The notes: generated by a model not told the origin, from the letters alone. Shown: positions 34,301-45,800, counted from the first letter of the stretch. The stretch: 64,000 nucleotides of DNA from Macrophomina tecta (GCA_024180945.1 JAKSGN010000002.1:1612001-1676000); one strand, 5' to 3'. Made by a program: numbers and translations.

Positions 34301-35934
34301 CAGCTGCAATTCACACTCCAAGGCCGACAACTACACTCCATCGAGATAATCTGCCACCAGAACCAAAGAATTTTGAGGAACTCCTCAATCACCCATTCGG
34401 AGACAGATTTATGGACGCACTTCTCGAAGAAATCAAGAAACTTGAGCAAATCCGAACCTGGAAACAAGCTCTAGCTACTCAGGCACACGCAGCGAAGAAA
34501 CAGATTCTTCCACTCACCTGGGTATTCAAATACAAGTTCGACGAAGAAGGCTATCTTATCAAGTTCAAAGCGCGACTCTGCGTACGAGGAGACCTTCAAT
34601 CGACTGCTCAGGATACCTACGCTGCCACACTCGCTGCACGTATCTTCAGAGGACTTATGGCAATCATGGCCGCTTTCGATCTTGAATCAAGGCAATACGA
34701 TGTCATCAATGCGTATCCACACGTGCCAATCGATGAAGAAACCTACTGTAAACCACCACCCGGCATGAAAATTAAGGACGGACTCGTTCTCTTACTCTTA
34801 CGAGCACTCTATGGACTTAAGCAGTCGCCAGCTCTCTGGCAAAAGCACTTGTCAACGACACTTCAAAATCTCGGCCTTACTGAAGTGCCAGAAGCTCCCT
34901 GCCTCTTCACGAACGAACATATGATCCTATTCTTCTTTGTAGACGATATCGTCATCATCTATCATAAGGATCACACCGCCTATGTCGACGACTTTCAGCG
35001 CAAGCTCTTCGAAATCTACGAGATGAGATATCTCGGGGAAATTCAGTGGTTTCTAGCCATTAGGATTATCCGCAACCGGAACGAACGCAAACTCTGGCTT
35101 TGCCAAGACTCATACATCTCGAAACTTACTGCCAAATTCAATGTCAAAGAAGACTCGAAGCGCTCAGTTCCTCTCCCACCTGACGAACCTATCACTCAGA
35201 ATCCTGAACAAGCTACAGAGCAAGATATCTACGTCTACCAACAGAAAGTCGGATCAATCAACTACGCTGCAGTCCACACTAGACCTGATATCGCTCACGC
35301 AGCATCACGACTCTCTGAACACTTGCAGAACCCATCAGCTCAGCACCTTCATCTGGCTCAACGAGTTCTCGAGTATCTGGCAAGTACTCGAAACTACGCT
35401 CTTACTTTCTCAGGCTTTACTCAGTCTACCAAAGATCTCTTTATTGCCTCCAGCGATGCCTCATTTGCTTCAGATATTGACACCAGAAAGAGCATTCAAG
35501 GTTTTCTCTTTCGACTCTTTGGAGGACCTATCGACTGGAAAGCAGCTAAGCAACGCACTGTCACTACGAGCAGCACTGAAGCCGAATTACTCGCACTCTC
35601 AGCCACCGCCAAGGAAACTATTTGGTGGGAAAACCTCTTCAAAGCAATCGATTTCTCTACTGGACATCAGACAAAGATTCAGTGTGACAACACTCAGACA
35701 ATTCGCCTACTTGACGAGGAAACTTATAAGCTCATCACAAAACTTCGTCATGTTCAAATCCACAGCCACTGGCTACGTCAGGAAGTACAAGAAGGCAACA
35801 TTTCAATCTCTTGGACTCCCACTGCAGAGACAATTGCAGATGGACTCACTAAACCTCTCAACAAACAGAAACATCAATACTTTCTTCAACAAATTGGACT
35901 CGAAGACATCACTACTAAATTGCAAGATAACTAA
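31381..35934 (+). CDS. Gag-Pol polyprotein of copia-type retrotransposon
   Basis: One frame of 1517 codons with the copia order Gag, protease, integrase, reverse transcriptase, RNase H. Gag has a variant zinc knuckle, CICGLNHWYKEC (about residue 258). The protease site is WILDSGTDHH (about 358). The integrase zinc site is WHQILGHAS with HCETCALSK (about 500-535). The integrase acids fall in VTFDLL, FFRTDGE and NGHSERS (about 565, 624, 660). Reverse transcriptase has KFKARLCVRGD, YDVINAYPHVPID, LYGLKQSPALW and FFVDDIVI (about 1060-1190). RNase H has SSDASFASD, STEAELLAL and CDNTQT (about 1358-1440). No ribosomal frameshift separates Gag from Pol. The ATG at 31381 follows a 236-base leader after the LTR. 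Confidence 0.96.
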   Translation: MGDSTKSHILTKSSDWNHWLFLVKGRAQNTDIWGLVDPSLTTKPEGTPKPTKPTIEGTVTADKKLTYDYEMSNYRADYALYEKQQKALADLATYIQDSIATNLLPYISNTDSDNHPWTYLTTLKAKLAPTNEATDLELEQQYNQLKRGPVNQNIERWLQSWEEVYTKAKQRDIPQVKDDRPVRDFLLSLRGIDSTYSQMELHILRGQTDKPSLHKAVEDYRQHLRIENLEKPSKSSKHSAFPATFKGKEQENNDKPPCICGLNHWYKECFYLNEDIRPKHWKPNKAAQTRVNERLKDPKIKAKVDYALNRERERQPGFQSTTTANSQSKSPSIEVASFSVISHSTRRANTSLQSSWILDSGTDHHICNSFMQDRFTQTRAAEPDEYLTCGETTAPITAYGTVTVNVKTPSGKGHITLQDVAMSPSFMANLISLDKALEAGIDWNPRTGTLSKNNNTFCFTERHNGHFYLERNVATLQAHSSLIALQPTAFATKAAQITNWHQILGHASQETLQHLEESTKGTSITPSDQPLQHCETCALSKAHRLISRLPDKEEEPSQPFSRVTFDLLQLTPAYNGDRWTAHLACSSSNFILPFTYRHKSDTAELAIYGLKIIKIRYHGKVIFFRTDGETTLGNTFLSYLMDHGITLETSAPATPEQNGHSERSGGVLLTKARAMRIGANLPERLWPETIRAAAYIHNRTPLKKLSWITPFERVTGNKPNLSHLKAYGCKAYSLRKDLPRTHKLAERAFIGYLVGYDSTNIFRIWIPSQDKVIRTRDVTFDETSFYDPTETDIGKILEKEVIETLNTPNLPSIYGLMPQEESESSSHYEGTNDAQATIQSQAEKDSSTRQLPTPSESVEPQIQALVPQEAMEQQEQAQEQTEQRLGPLLPAQYDTPPQPGAAPGNRAPRGADIAADITEETIIPEKSSRSSRNQNPNYSNDPFKKPRKPRKEAYAATLAQTQVYPKSTFYNAFSAAIHTPRPTTTLHRDNLPPEPKNFEELLNHPFGDRFMDALLEEIKKLEQIRTWKQALATQAHAAKKQILPLTWVFKYKFDEEGYLIKFKARLCVRGDLQSTAQDTYAATLAARIFRGLMAIMAAFDLESRQYDVINAYPHVPIDEETYCKPPPGMKIKDGLVLLLLRALYGLKQSPALWQKHLSTTLQNLGLTEVPEAPCLFTNEHMILFFFVDDIVIIYHKDHTAYVDDFQRKLFEIYEMRYLGEIQWFLAIRIIRNRNERKLWLCQDSYISKLTAKFNVKEDSKRSVPLPPDEPITQNPEQATEQDIYVYQQKVGSINYAAVHTRPDIAHAASRLSEHLQNPSAQHLHLAQRVLEYLASTRNYALTFSGFTQSTKDLFIASSDASFASDIDTRKSIQGFLFRLFGGPIDWKAAKQRTVTTSSTEAELLALSATAKETIWWENLFKAIDFSTGHQTKIQCDNTQTIRLLDEETYKLITKLRHVQIHSHWLRQEVQEGNISISWTPTAETIADGLTKPLNKQKHQYFLQQIGLEDITTKLQDN

Positions 35935-36008
35935 CCACTATTCTCTACTGCTTTTATTGTACACTCGACGCTGCTTCTACTATCACGACCCTCCCAAGCG
36001 TACACGTC

Positions 36009-36020
36009 GTGAAGGGGGTG
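36009..36020 (+). other. Polypurine tract of the retrotransposon
   Basis: GTGAAGGGGGTG directly precedes the 3' LTR, the expected place for plus-strand priming. Confidence 0.75.
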
Positions 36021-36248
36021 TGTCAGACTATTTTGCCTTATTGCTACAGATCAGCATCTACTCTTTGCCACCTCCTCACTACTCCTCATCTTCACAAGCT
36101 TCGGATAGCAATATCGGCTTCTATTCTCCTCGGTTATTCAAGCACTCATTTATGTATATAAGCAAAGCATACCTACCTCCCTCTCAGGAGACAGGCAGAA
36201 TCTACTCTCTTTCTGACCTCACTACTCTTCACTCACCCAAATTCAACA
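36021..36248 (+). repeat. 3' long terminal repeat
   Basis: 228 bp, matching the 5' LTR at every base compared, and followed by the GAATA target duplication. Confidence 0.97.
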
Positions 36249-37633
36249 GAATACCAAGTATTTTTTTTCTCTCTAATTGTTTTTGCTTACTTTACCTCAT
36301 ACGCGACAGATACTGCGAAGATATTTGTCTTCGGATGACTGGGTACTACATGTGAATGTGAACGGTTAGAGGAAACCCGGTTTATTGCAATTTGGAAACT
36401 TCAACGTAGTTTGCGCAACACAGTTAAGCTTCATTAAGAGCCGCTTCAAATAAAAGTTCATGCTCAATTAAGCGCTTCCGTCGAGTAGCTTCGGCAGGCG
36501 GAAGTTCCGATTGGTTAGATGGAAAAAAAAAAAAAAAAACCCAGGAACTCGTCGCCTGCTCTTTTCACTTGGCTTGATACGCACAAGGGGCATTCGTGAA
36601 GTCAGCTTGGCTTCTGTGCTAGAGGACAGAACTTCTTGAATATATTATAGGTGGGATCTTCTAAGGAAGAGAGAGAGAAGTGGAATCTCATCGCCTTCGT
36701 CAGAGCTAATGGGTCTGTTGTCAGCCTAAGCTCCGGGCCACCGTACCTCAGCTATATGATTTCTTGCTTTGAGCTGTCTCCATTTTATCGACTCCTTGAA
36801 TCAGAATGTCTCGTGCGCCAGAGCACCGGATTGTTATGGAAAATTTGATCAGAGACCACTTCATCACTACAACTGCCCGTACGCCGTATAGGATACAACG
36901 TGGCCGGATGTGTACAAAGCTTGAGCATAAATTTCCATCTTCGCCGACGATAGTGCTATGCAGAAGAGATACGATGCACACAGTAGGAGTGATTTTACGC
37001 ACTATATCCCGACAGCATCTAATTTGTAGCCGGTTTACTTAGCCTGCAAGCCGGTGGGCCTTTCGGCTCTTGAGATGGATTTACGAGGCTCTTCCCGGTG
37101 TTTGGGGGAGGTCCGCGTAGTTATTACCCTTTTTGGCCGGAGTGGATCCTGGTCGCTGCTCCGAGCAGGATCCGATAGGCACATCAGGGGCCAACGAACA
37201 TCATAGCCTGGTGATGATGGCATTGTTGGAGGTAACAGTGGGTGGGCTCGGCCGAATCGGTATTCAATATAAGACACCTGTCTCTATGTAGAAGACGATT
37301 TTTGGGTGGGGAGGTAGCTCGAGCATGCACGAAAGATGCGTCATCATTCTTTTCCCCCGCAATTTGCAGATCCCGAGGCCGACAATCAGTAAAAACACTG
37401 CCGATCGGTCATCTGCAGTCAGATCTCTCGACCGAGAACGCCTTATCGGCATGCCCGCACTACGAAAAACCGACGTATGCTTAGGCACGACGGCAGAGAG
37501 CGTTCCGGGGCGATCGTGGGATTGAGCTTTTATAGGCTCGCGGATTCTGCAAGCCTTGAGCTTATTCTTGTATATTTCTTTGCTTGACAAACTCTATATC
37601 TTGGTTCGCCTTAACGTATGACAGCGACCAAGC
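36249..37633. other. Intergenic region after the retrotransposon
   Basis: About 1.4 kb. Its first part is the displaced 3' flank of the UDP-glucose dehydrogenase gene. It has an A run at 36522-36539. The rest is promoter sequence for the P450. No gene is recognised. Confidence 0.5.
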
Positions 37634-39466
37634 ATGGCGATTGGCGCTTATGTTCTCCTTTTTGCGTTGGGTGCACTATTCATCCAATCATTGTTACGGA
37701 CATTGTGGTCTCCATTGAGGGCCGTCCCGGGGAGTTTTTGGGCTCAATTTACGCGTCTTTGGTATCTCAAAGAAGTATGGGCTGGAACGTTCCCGCAGAC
37801 AAATATCGAATTACACGACAAACATGGTGGGGCTCGTATTGCCGCACCTCGGCGTATTCCTCTCTGAGACGATCTAATGTCGATAGGTCCAATTGTCAGA
37901 ATTGCGCCAAATGAATATTCCGTTGATGATCCCGAGGCCATTAAGATCATCTACGGACACGGAACCGCTTTCACCAAAGGCCCATGGTACCGCGCCAGTC
38001 AGCCACCTCACCAAGCGAACTTATTCACCCTCAGTGACCAGAAACGACATGCTGAGGAAAGGCGCAAGTTCGCCTCTTTGTATGCTATGTCGTCACTTGT
38101 GACCATGGAGCAAGCTGTGGACCACTGCATCGAATGCATCAAGGACAGGTTCGCAGAGATGGCACGGCAAGTAAAGCCATTTTCTGCAAGCTTTCCGCTG
38201 GTTGGCCCTGTAATCGCTGATTTCCTGGAAGTTCCAAAGAGACGTTCGACTTGCAATGGTGGATGCAGTGCTTTGCTTTTGACACAATTGGCGAAATATC
38301 GGTACGTTCGCACTCTGCCCTGGAACAGTCGAGTCAAGGCAAGGGCATTGCTAAGGCCCTCAAAGGTATCTAAGCGATTCGGCTTCCTAGATGCTGGAAA
38401 AGATCCCCTTAACATCATTGACGGAATTGATGGTTTTCTGCTCTACGCTGCGCGCGTTGGGATCTATCCCTGGGCTCATCCACTCCTCTTCAAAGTCTCG
38501 TCTTTACTCGGGACGAACGGATTCTCACTTGCAGCGAAGTTTGCAGTGGACCAAGTCCATGCTTACAAGCAGAACGTTCAAGGTGAAACATTCCTGGCCA
38601 AAGCACTGCGCGTCCACCAAGAGCAGCCAAACAAGATCTCGCAAGGAGACGTTTTGAACATCTGTCTGATGAACGTTATGGCTGGAAGCGACACAACGAG
38701 CGTCAGTCTTACCAGTGTTATATGGCAGCTGTTGAAGAACCCAAGTGCTCTTCAAAAGGTGAGTAATTTCCCGTCATTCATGCCCCAAGGCTGACGCTTG
38801 AGTAGCTACGCACAGAGGTAGATGAGATGTACAATAGCGGCGCCATAAAAGAAACCGTTGTTTTTGCCCAAGCGCAGAAGATGTCGTATCTGCAAGCGGT
38901 CATCAAAGAGGCACTGAGGATGCACCCTGCCACAGGCCTCCCAATAAGTCGCGTGGTGCCTAAGGGAGGTGCCACAATCTCCGGTCGATTTTTCCCTGAA
39001 GGCGTAAGAGTCCAATCTTAACGATTGCTGCAGGATTCAATACTGAAAGGCATCTAACAGACTATCGTCGGAATAAATGCATGGGTTGCACACTACAACA
39101 AGCAAGTGTACGGTGACGACGTCAGTGAATTCAAACCCGAACGTTGGCTGGTTAGTAAGGAGGTCGAGCAGACTCTGGAGCGGTACTGGATACCTGTAAG
39201 CCTCCCCCTTTTTCCTTTTTTTTCTTTTTCTTTTTCATGGTCAAGCTTCGGCTAAGCACACTCTGTAGTTTGGACATGGGTCGAGGACTTGCATTGGCAA
39301 GAACATCGCTCTCATGGAGATCTCAAAGATTATACCCCAGCTGGTTCGACACTTTGACTTCTCTTTGGTGGACCCGAATAAGGAGCCGGAAATGCACAAC
39401 GTCTGGTTTGTGAAGCAGAGGGGAATTAAGGTTTCCGTGAAACTCCGCGAGATCAGCCGGGCCTGA
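37634..39466 (+). CDS. Cytochrome P450, pisatin-demethylase-like
   Basis: A haem monooxygenase anchored in the endoplasmic reticulum; substrate unknown. Seven exons were read: 37634-37826, 37887-38170, 38242-38301, 38366-38758, 38806-39003, 39061-39195 and 39269-39466. They sum to 1461 bases and 486 residues with all phases matching, so the gene looks complete. A hydrophobic N-terminal anchor is followed by a Pro-containing hinge (LRAVPGSFWAQF). The C helix region precedes the QWWMQCFAFDTIGEI block. The oxygen-binding I helix is MAGSDTTSV. The E-x2-R pair is in KEALRM (about 345-348), followed by FKPERW. The haem loop is FGHGSRTCIG with the ligand Cys at about 429. These last motifs are like those of fungal P450s related to pisatin demethylase. 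Such enzymes act on plant phenolics or in secondary metabolism; no biosynthetic partner is visible nearby. Confidence 0.92.
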
Positions 39467-41478
39467 ATTTTGTTGCGCCTCCCCGTGGTGGAGGAATCCG
39501 TGGCGTGGTATGAGGGTAACGCAACTCTAGGACAGATGCGAATATGTTACGGCCAGTCGTCATGCTCATGTTTACAATACCTTTTGGAAGGGCGACAATA
39601 AAAGTAACGCCGAGGAGTTGCACCATCGGCGCATGCCGGCAGTACCGATAATTACGCTACTATACCCCCACTGTCGCATGAAAAACACTGTACTTTACCC
39701 AGGACGGATTGTTCTTTCATGCTATGGAGGCCAGACGAGGGCGATGTAAACTGCGCCTACCCTCGGCGCTCCGTGGCAAACAGGGCTTGGTGGGCATACC
39801 ACACTGAGCACGAGCCTCCCCGGTCGAAGCTTTTTGGCAAGCTCAGCGGTACATTGCAGAAAGTCAAATGAAATTAAAAGGAAAATCTCGATCGCACGCG
39901 GACTGGCCCTACGCCGAAGTCTTTGATCGTTTTCATTTTGAAAATGCCTCCAGCAACTTCAAGATAGGCAAGGCCAAGTTCTTTACCGCAGAAACCCCGG
40001 AAGGTCGCAGCAAAACTGGAGCAGAAGCTCCAACAGTCGCGAAAGAGTTGGTGCAGGTGATTTTTCTTCAGCTGGAAACGCCGTTACTAATGCATTTGTG
40101 CTGCGGCGAATCCAGCCCACTTGGCAGGCACGCTTCAGACATCGGCCGCATCCCCATCTGCAGGGAACCGTGGTGGAAGGTAGGATTCTTAAGGCTGTGT
40201 ATGAAAGGCTCTTTAGCATCGCCTCTTGATCCTTTGCAGGCATTGCTTGAGATGAAGTTGTCAATCTAGGATTCGGCGCGGCTGAACAGCAGGATGGGAC
40301 ATCCCGTCAGAGTTGTACAGCGCGCACCAACTTCATTATCTTTATACAGGATGTTCTCAGCGCCATAACTTAATACTCCCATTGTAGGACCACTTCTGTG
40401 ATTGTGTCCGCTGCTTCCCATGCCCTGCAGCTAGCCCGTCACTAAGACGTGATGCCAAGAAAGAAGCATGTTCGACCGAACTTGACCAGGGCATTGCTGA
40501 GCTTGGTCACTTCTCATGAGATGCGCACCCTCTGCTTGGATTATTTCCATATCACGCTGATATTTCTTTCCAAAGTTATTGCGGTATATGGGCCCATAGC
40601 CCCGATGAGGTCCTACTTCGGTGAAGAATCGCAATGCTCGGCGGAGCATTGTAGCCAACCGGCAACCCAGCGGCATGCTCATTGGCAAGATCATGGGTCC
40701 TAGCATCACATCCACTCTTGAATGCAACAGAAGGATGAAGGAAAAGATGGAATGCCGTCGTACAATAAGAGGGCAAATGCGCGGCCACTCCGATCCGCTG
40801 CCTCGTGTGACTTACAGCTGGCAATTCCAGGAGAGAGTCATAAGGCAAAAGCGTCTCGCATTTGGAAAGTTTGTATGTGTCAAAACTACACGGAAGAGAA
40901 TCCTGGCTGCTGTCTCCATCTTAAACCAGGCAGTCTCGTCCGCGAATCCTCCATGGCACGGATCGTTATAATTCGAATCACCAGATCTGTCAGCCACAAC
41001 CGGTCATTTTCGACGCTTCAGCTTTATTGCGTTCGATACAGCAACTTTCCATCGACCGGCATGAATGAGACTGTTTTACAACACCCGGACAATTTGATTG
41101 ACCGAGTGACGATGAATCAAACAGCGTATGAGATTAAAATCAACATAAGTCTCAGAGACAGGCTGGGCCCATTACCTGTCAGCATATGAAGACTAACCTA
41201 CGCGTTGTGGCATAATTACGCTCGGGACGACAGCGTGATCATCAGCCAAGGTTCAGACCGGCTTTCGAATGAAGACTTCGATAAACTCGGGAGGAATTGG
41301 TGAATAGATACAGCGGGAACCCTTCGGGAACACACTTTTGGGTAAGTCATGGTATTTACACAGTGTCATGAGCTACCTCTGGCGGGCGAACGGATGTTGG
41401 TTTGGTGAATGAACGTGAGAACTCATTACATATTGAAGGTCGGCGACGTATGACTAAACGACATCACAGCCCATAACT

Positions 41479-42057
41479 TTGGCATGGAAAAAAGTGGGCC
41501 GAAGCTGCCCAGTACCCATTCCACGGAATCGGAATAATCTCCAAAGATCGATACTTCATTATCTCTGGATAGCTTACCAGGCGGCCAACACCCGGTTGAA
41601 ACAGTCTGCGGAATATCTATCAAATATCAACGGCCCAAAGAACATGGCCCTTGCTGGCATCGATCAGGTAATTGAGCGACCGAGGAACCCTTTCGCATTG
41701 CAAAAGCTGATTCCATCGTTCAGTATCTCGATCATAGGCGGTCTCAGCGGGGACTGTGAAGACTTCACTACAAATAGGAAGAGGCTAGAGCTCAAGGCTA
41801 TCTTAACTGAGTTTGACAGCGCTCACCTCACGGATTGTATGAATGCTTTAAATGTAATGCTTTCGTATACGAAATCCAATGGCAATCAATCGTTTGGCTG
41901 GACGATACCGGGTCCACGGCTTGAGGACTCTATTTTTCACATTGTCCCTCAGCTTGCAAACACATCGGATCCCGTCATTCGCATTAGGAGGGACGTGGCT
42001 TTGAAAGATATGGCCGAGGGATATACTAGGAGACCAAAGAAGGGGGTGGGAAAGTGA
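41479..42057 (+). CDS. Weak candidate: 192-residue uncharacterised protein
   Basis: An uninterrupted frame with balanced composition, for example NPFALQKLIPSFSISIIGG, RKRLELKAILTEFDSAHLTD and DPVIRIRRDVALKDMAEGY. The internal ATG is not in a strong context and no splice sites were needed. The absence of other open frames over the same stretch favours a real or recently lost gene. No family is recognised. Confidence 0.35.
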   Translation: MAWKKVGRSCPVPIPRNRNNLQRSILHYLWIAYQAANTRLKQSAEYLSNINGPKNMALAGIDQVIERPRNPFALQKLIPSFSISIIGGLSGDCEDFTTNRKRLELKAILTEFDSAHLTDCMNALNVMLSYTKSNGNQSFGWTIPGPRLEDSIFHIVPQLANTSDPVIRIRRDVALKDMAEGYTRRPKKGVGK

Positions 42058-42804
42058 TCACGGAAGTCTGTGTTCGCTGCATTTCTGTTTGGCCCTGGCA
42101 ATTTTGCTCATCGCACCGAAGTGTTTGTAACGATTGCTCGGCAAATGTTGTCCCTCGAACACCGACCGAGAATCAACTTCTTCCAATTCGAGCCTAGACA
42201 CCCATGTGGATGTTTATGATCCTATGGGATTCTAGCGATGTCTGTTTCACAGTCTATTTTTCGCGAGCCGGAAAGCTGGACTAAATGGGAACGGGCATGA
42301 GACGTCTCCATGACAACACTACCTGACGTGGCGTACAGCTGTGTGGTTTGGCGTTCCTTGAAGTGGCTGGCCGACGGGGGGTCCCAGCCTTGGTGTTGTT
42401 GGACATCGCCCTGCGAACTAGGGCGGGTACTCTTGCGCGCGCCCTCTCTCGAGTGATGGGCCCAGAACGCCACCAAAAATTCGCACCCCCGCGTATGGAA
42501 CGACCAGCACAGTAAGAAGGTTAAAGACCAGAAAGCTGGCTGGGTTTTACGCCACCGTGGAAACGGGCCTCAAAACATCTTACTCGATCCGTGTCTTGCG
42601 TGCCCGAATTGGAAAGACGAGGAGGGCCCAGCCACCTTTGTCCAGTAGAATTGCACCATAATGTAGAGAAGCTGTCTATACACATTGATTGTCCTTGCGA
42701 TATGGTCCCATTGTACATATCGGTCATAGAACTATAGTAGCGAACAGTATTCGTTTCGTCCCAGCCTCTAACGACCATCACCGCTGCTGTCAAAGTGATG
42801 GGGC

Positions 42805-42813
42805 TCTATTTAA
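42805..42813 (+). promoter_or_regulatory. TATA-like element upstream of the chitinase-glucanase gene
   Basis: CTATTTAAG, about 87 bp before the ATG at 42900. Confidence 0.45.
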
Positions 42814-42899
42814 GCATCATCAACTGTACGTGGTGTGTTAACAATCCTCAGCCATTTGCTTGACATTTACGTGCCTTCAAATGTCAATAGCCTTGGAAA

Positions 42900-45800
42900 A
42901 TGCTTTTCTCGAACACTCGTACAACTTTTTCTCTTGCTCTGCTGACCGTTTCACATGGTGTCGAGGCCGGTTTCAATGCCGCAGCCCGGGACAATGTCGC
43001 CGTATACTGGGGTTGGTCTACTTTCATGAACGTGTACCACTTGACACTGACGATCTTCCAGGACAAAATTCTTATGGAGCAAGCAGCGGTAGCTTGGCTC
43101 AACAGAGGTTATCGTCCTATTGTGCAGGTACGGATGGCCCTTACTCACATGACAAAATAAATACTAATAGGTTGGACAGACCCCAATATCGATGTACGCA
43201 GACTTTTGCATGCTCTTATCTCCAAGCTGACTCTCTGCTAGATAATACCACTGGCGTTTATGACGGTCATCACCGACTCCTACGGTCAGCCTCAGATAAA
43301 CTTTGCCAATCAAGGCAATAAGTGTACCGTCTTTTCTGGAACTGCCTTGTTCTACTGCTCCGAACTCGAGTAGGTCTTTTGAGCATCCTGTCCTCTTCGA
43401 TGCTGAAATATTTTCCAGAGAGGACATTACCACCTGCCAACAGACATATGGCAAAACTATCACCCTTTCCATTGGCGGCGCAACGTACAGTGAAGGTGGC
43501 TTTAGCTCTACTTCCGAGGCTCAGACCGCTGCTGAGCTGGTCTGGGCCACTTTTGGTCCCAACCAAAACAAGAGCATCACTTCTGATGGTACTAAAATCT
43601 ACCGCCCCTTTGGAGATGCGTCCGTGGACGGCTTCGATTTCGACTTTGAGTCAACTGTTTCCAACATGGCGCCGTTCGCTCAGGCCTTGCGAAGCCTCAT
43701 GGATGCAACAGAAGCCACAGACGGTAAGCACCGTCTCTTGACAGCAGCACCCCAGTGCCCTTTCCCGGACGCTGCGGACGATCAGTTCCTCTCTGGTGCG
43801 TTGGCTGTTAAGATGGATGCTGTCTTCGTCCAATTCTACAACAACTACTGCGGCGTGCAGAGTTTCGTCTCCGGTTCTTCGACCCAGAATAATTTCAACT
43901 TCGAAGCGTGGGACAAGTGGGCAAAGTCAAGTAAAAATCCAGCAGTCAAAGTGAGTGACATAACTCAAAGCCTCTTTGTTCCAGGGGCTGACCGATCCAG
44001 GTTTTTCTAGGTGTGCCAGCATCTTCTACTGCTGCAGGATCCGGATACCTCTCTACGTCTGCGCTGAAGCCGATCATTGACTATTGTATGACTTTTCCAA
44101 GCTTTGGAGGCGTCATGATGTGGGACGTCTCACAAGCATATGCGAACTCGGGATTTCTGGCTGCGATAAAGGTGCGCATGGCCTCCGGCGCAGGTGACGC
44201 ATCAACTTCAAGCTCTTCCAGCATCAAAAGCCAGGCTGCTGCCTTGACTACTCCTTATAGCTCAAGCTCGTCATCGGTAGTGATGGGATTGATATCGAGC
44301 GCCATCAGCACGCCGAGCCTCGATACGCGAGCCACGTCGAGCGACACTTCCACCAGTTCGTCAGAGCAAACAACGGCAAAAGCATGTACACCTCGAGCGA
44401 ACAGGACTTCGACTGCTTCCTCTACTTCGACTGCTTCCTCTATGAGTATACCTGCCGTGTTGAACAATTCAAGCGGGATAATTTATACAAGCCAGATGGT
44501 ATCCAGCACGCCTACAAACAGCTCTGCCGCTACTTTTTCTACCGCAATCGCGGTTCTCTCTTCCAATGGAACTTTCACCAACTGGAATACCTCCCAGATC
44601 AATTCAGGCAGCCTCACGAGCAGTCCGGTCCGAAGCCCTGCAGGATACAACCTCACCGCTGTACCGACGCCGTATTCTACTACCACGAACGTGTCACTAT
44701 TTACTACACCTTTGGCATTACCATCACGCTATAGGCCTACTTTCAACGTCTCCACTACGGGTTTAAGCCTTCCCAGCTTCAACCTTTCCACAGGATTGCC
44801 AAACCGGATCAGCCTCAACTTTTCCACCGGATTTTCGAGCCCAACCAGTTTCAACAATGTTACTCGAGATCCCATATCGACAGCTGTGTCATCCAGCGCC
44901 ATCCTCCGTTCTACAGCTCAGTTGAGTGGGGCCGAATTAGCAGTGAGCTCATCTGGCATATACCTGAACGCGACAGCAACCATGACTCCTCGAACCAGCG
45001 TGTCAGCGGTTTCGACTGATGGCCACTCTGAAATCATGGAACCTTCTAGATCAGCGGCACCGACTGCTTCGTTCACTCTGATAGCAGCCTACAACAGTTC
45101 ATCAACTGCTCCGAACAGATTCACCTTTTTTGGCAACACGACGTTACCTGCCGCTTCAGCTACACCGAAACCAGGAAGGCCATCTTCGACATGGAGTACG
45201 CTTAGCGAAAATAGCTCAGCTCTTTCATCAAATATCTCAAAATCCCACAATACCACGTACACAGATACAGCCCCGCATACTGTGACAACCACAGAATCAA
45301 CACGCAATGCAGTCCCTCCAAGTTCATCCGCAATCGTAACCTTCGGCTCGTCAGGCGTACTTGGCACCTCGTCCTATAGAGGGACCTCAACTGAGGGCGG
45401 TAGGAGCTCGGAAGTTCTGTTGACGCAGAACTCTACTGGGACTTGGACTACTTCGAATCCCCCCATGCTGTTTTCCAGCTATGCCATTACCGCTACGGCT
45501 TATTCGACATTCGCGGGTGTTTCTGGAACCAATGGCACTGTTGGTGCATCTCAAGCTCTCAGCCCCACCTTAATGGTATCTATGCAGACTTCCGCGTCAG
45601 CAAAGGCTGCTGGGGCCTCAACAGGATCAAGTGACCTACCGAAGCCGTCCCTTGAAAGTGAACCTCATAAAGTGACGGTTTCGACAAATCCTGGGAGTAG
45701 TGGTGTGTCATTTTCCACGGTGTCTTCTGTAGGACTCGCTGTGACAAGTGGCTCCACGTGGTCAGGAGTGTCCTCAAATACGACCACCAGTGCCACGCAC

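Larger units (their letters stand above)
30917..36248 (+). mobile_element. Complete Ty1/copia-type LTR retrotransposon
   Basis: The element is 5332 bp. It has two 228-bp LTRs that appear identical base for base, both starting TG and ending CA. A 5-bp target duplication GAATA flanks it on both sides (30912-30916 and 36249-36253). Between the LTRs are a primer site, one uninterrupted Gag-Pol frame and a purine tract. All parts needed for transposition are visible and no stop or frameshift was found. Base composition is lower in G+C than the host genes nearby, and there is no sign of repeat-induced point mutation. The insertion is therefore recent. Confidence 0.97.
39467..42899. other. Large intergenic region with one weak gene candidate
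   Basis: About 3.4 kb, moderately AT-rich, and largely without recognisable genes. Short frames at 39868-40269 and 40449-41189 show no domain. A candidate at 41479-42057 is listed separately. The final 100 bp holds the promoter of the chitinase-glucanase gene. Confidence 0.5.

Noticed and set aside
35141..36355. 404-codon frame overlapping the end of Gag-Pol and crossing the 3' LTR
   Set aside because: Shadow frame of the RNase H region that runs on through the LTR; no domain of its own.
39983..40264. Fragment KSLSYTALRILPSTTVP on the minus strand, vaguely like the K-helix region of a P450
   Set aside because: It lacks the E-x2-R pair and any other P450 motif nearby, so a P450 relic cannot be supported.
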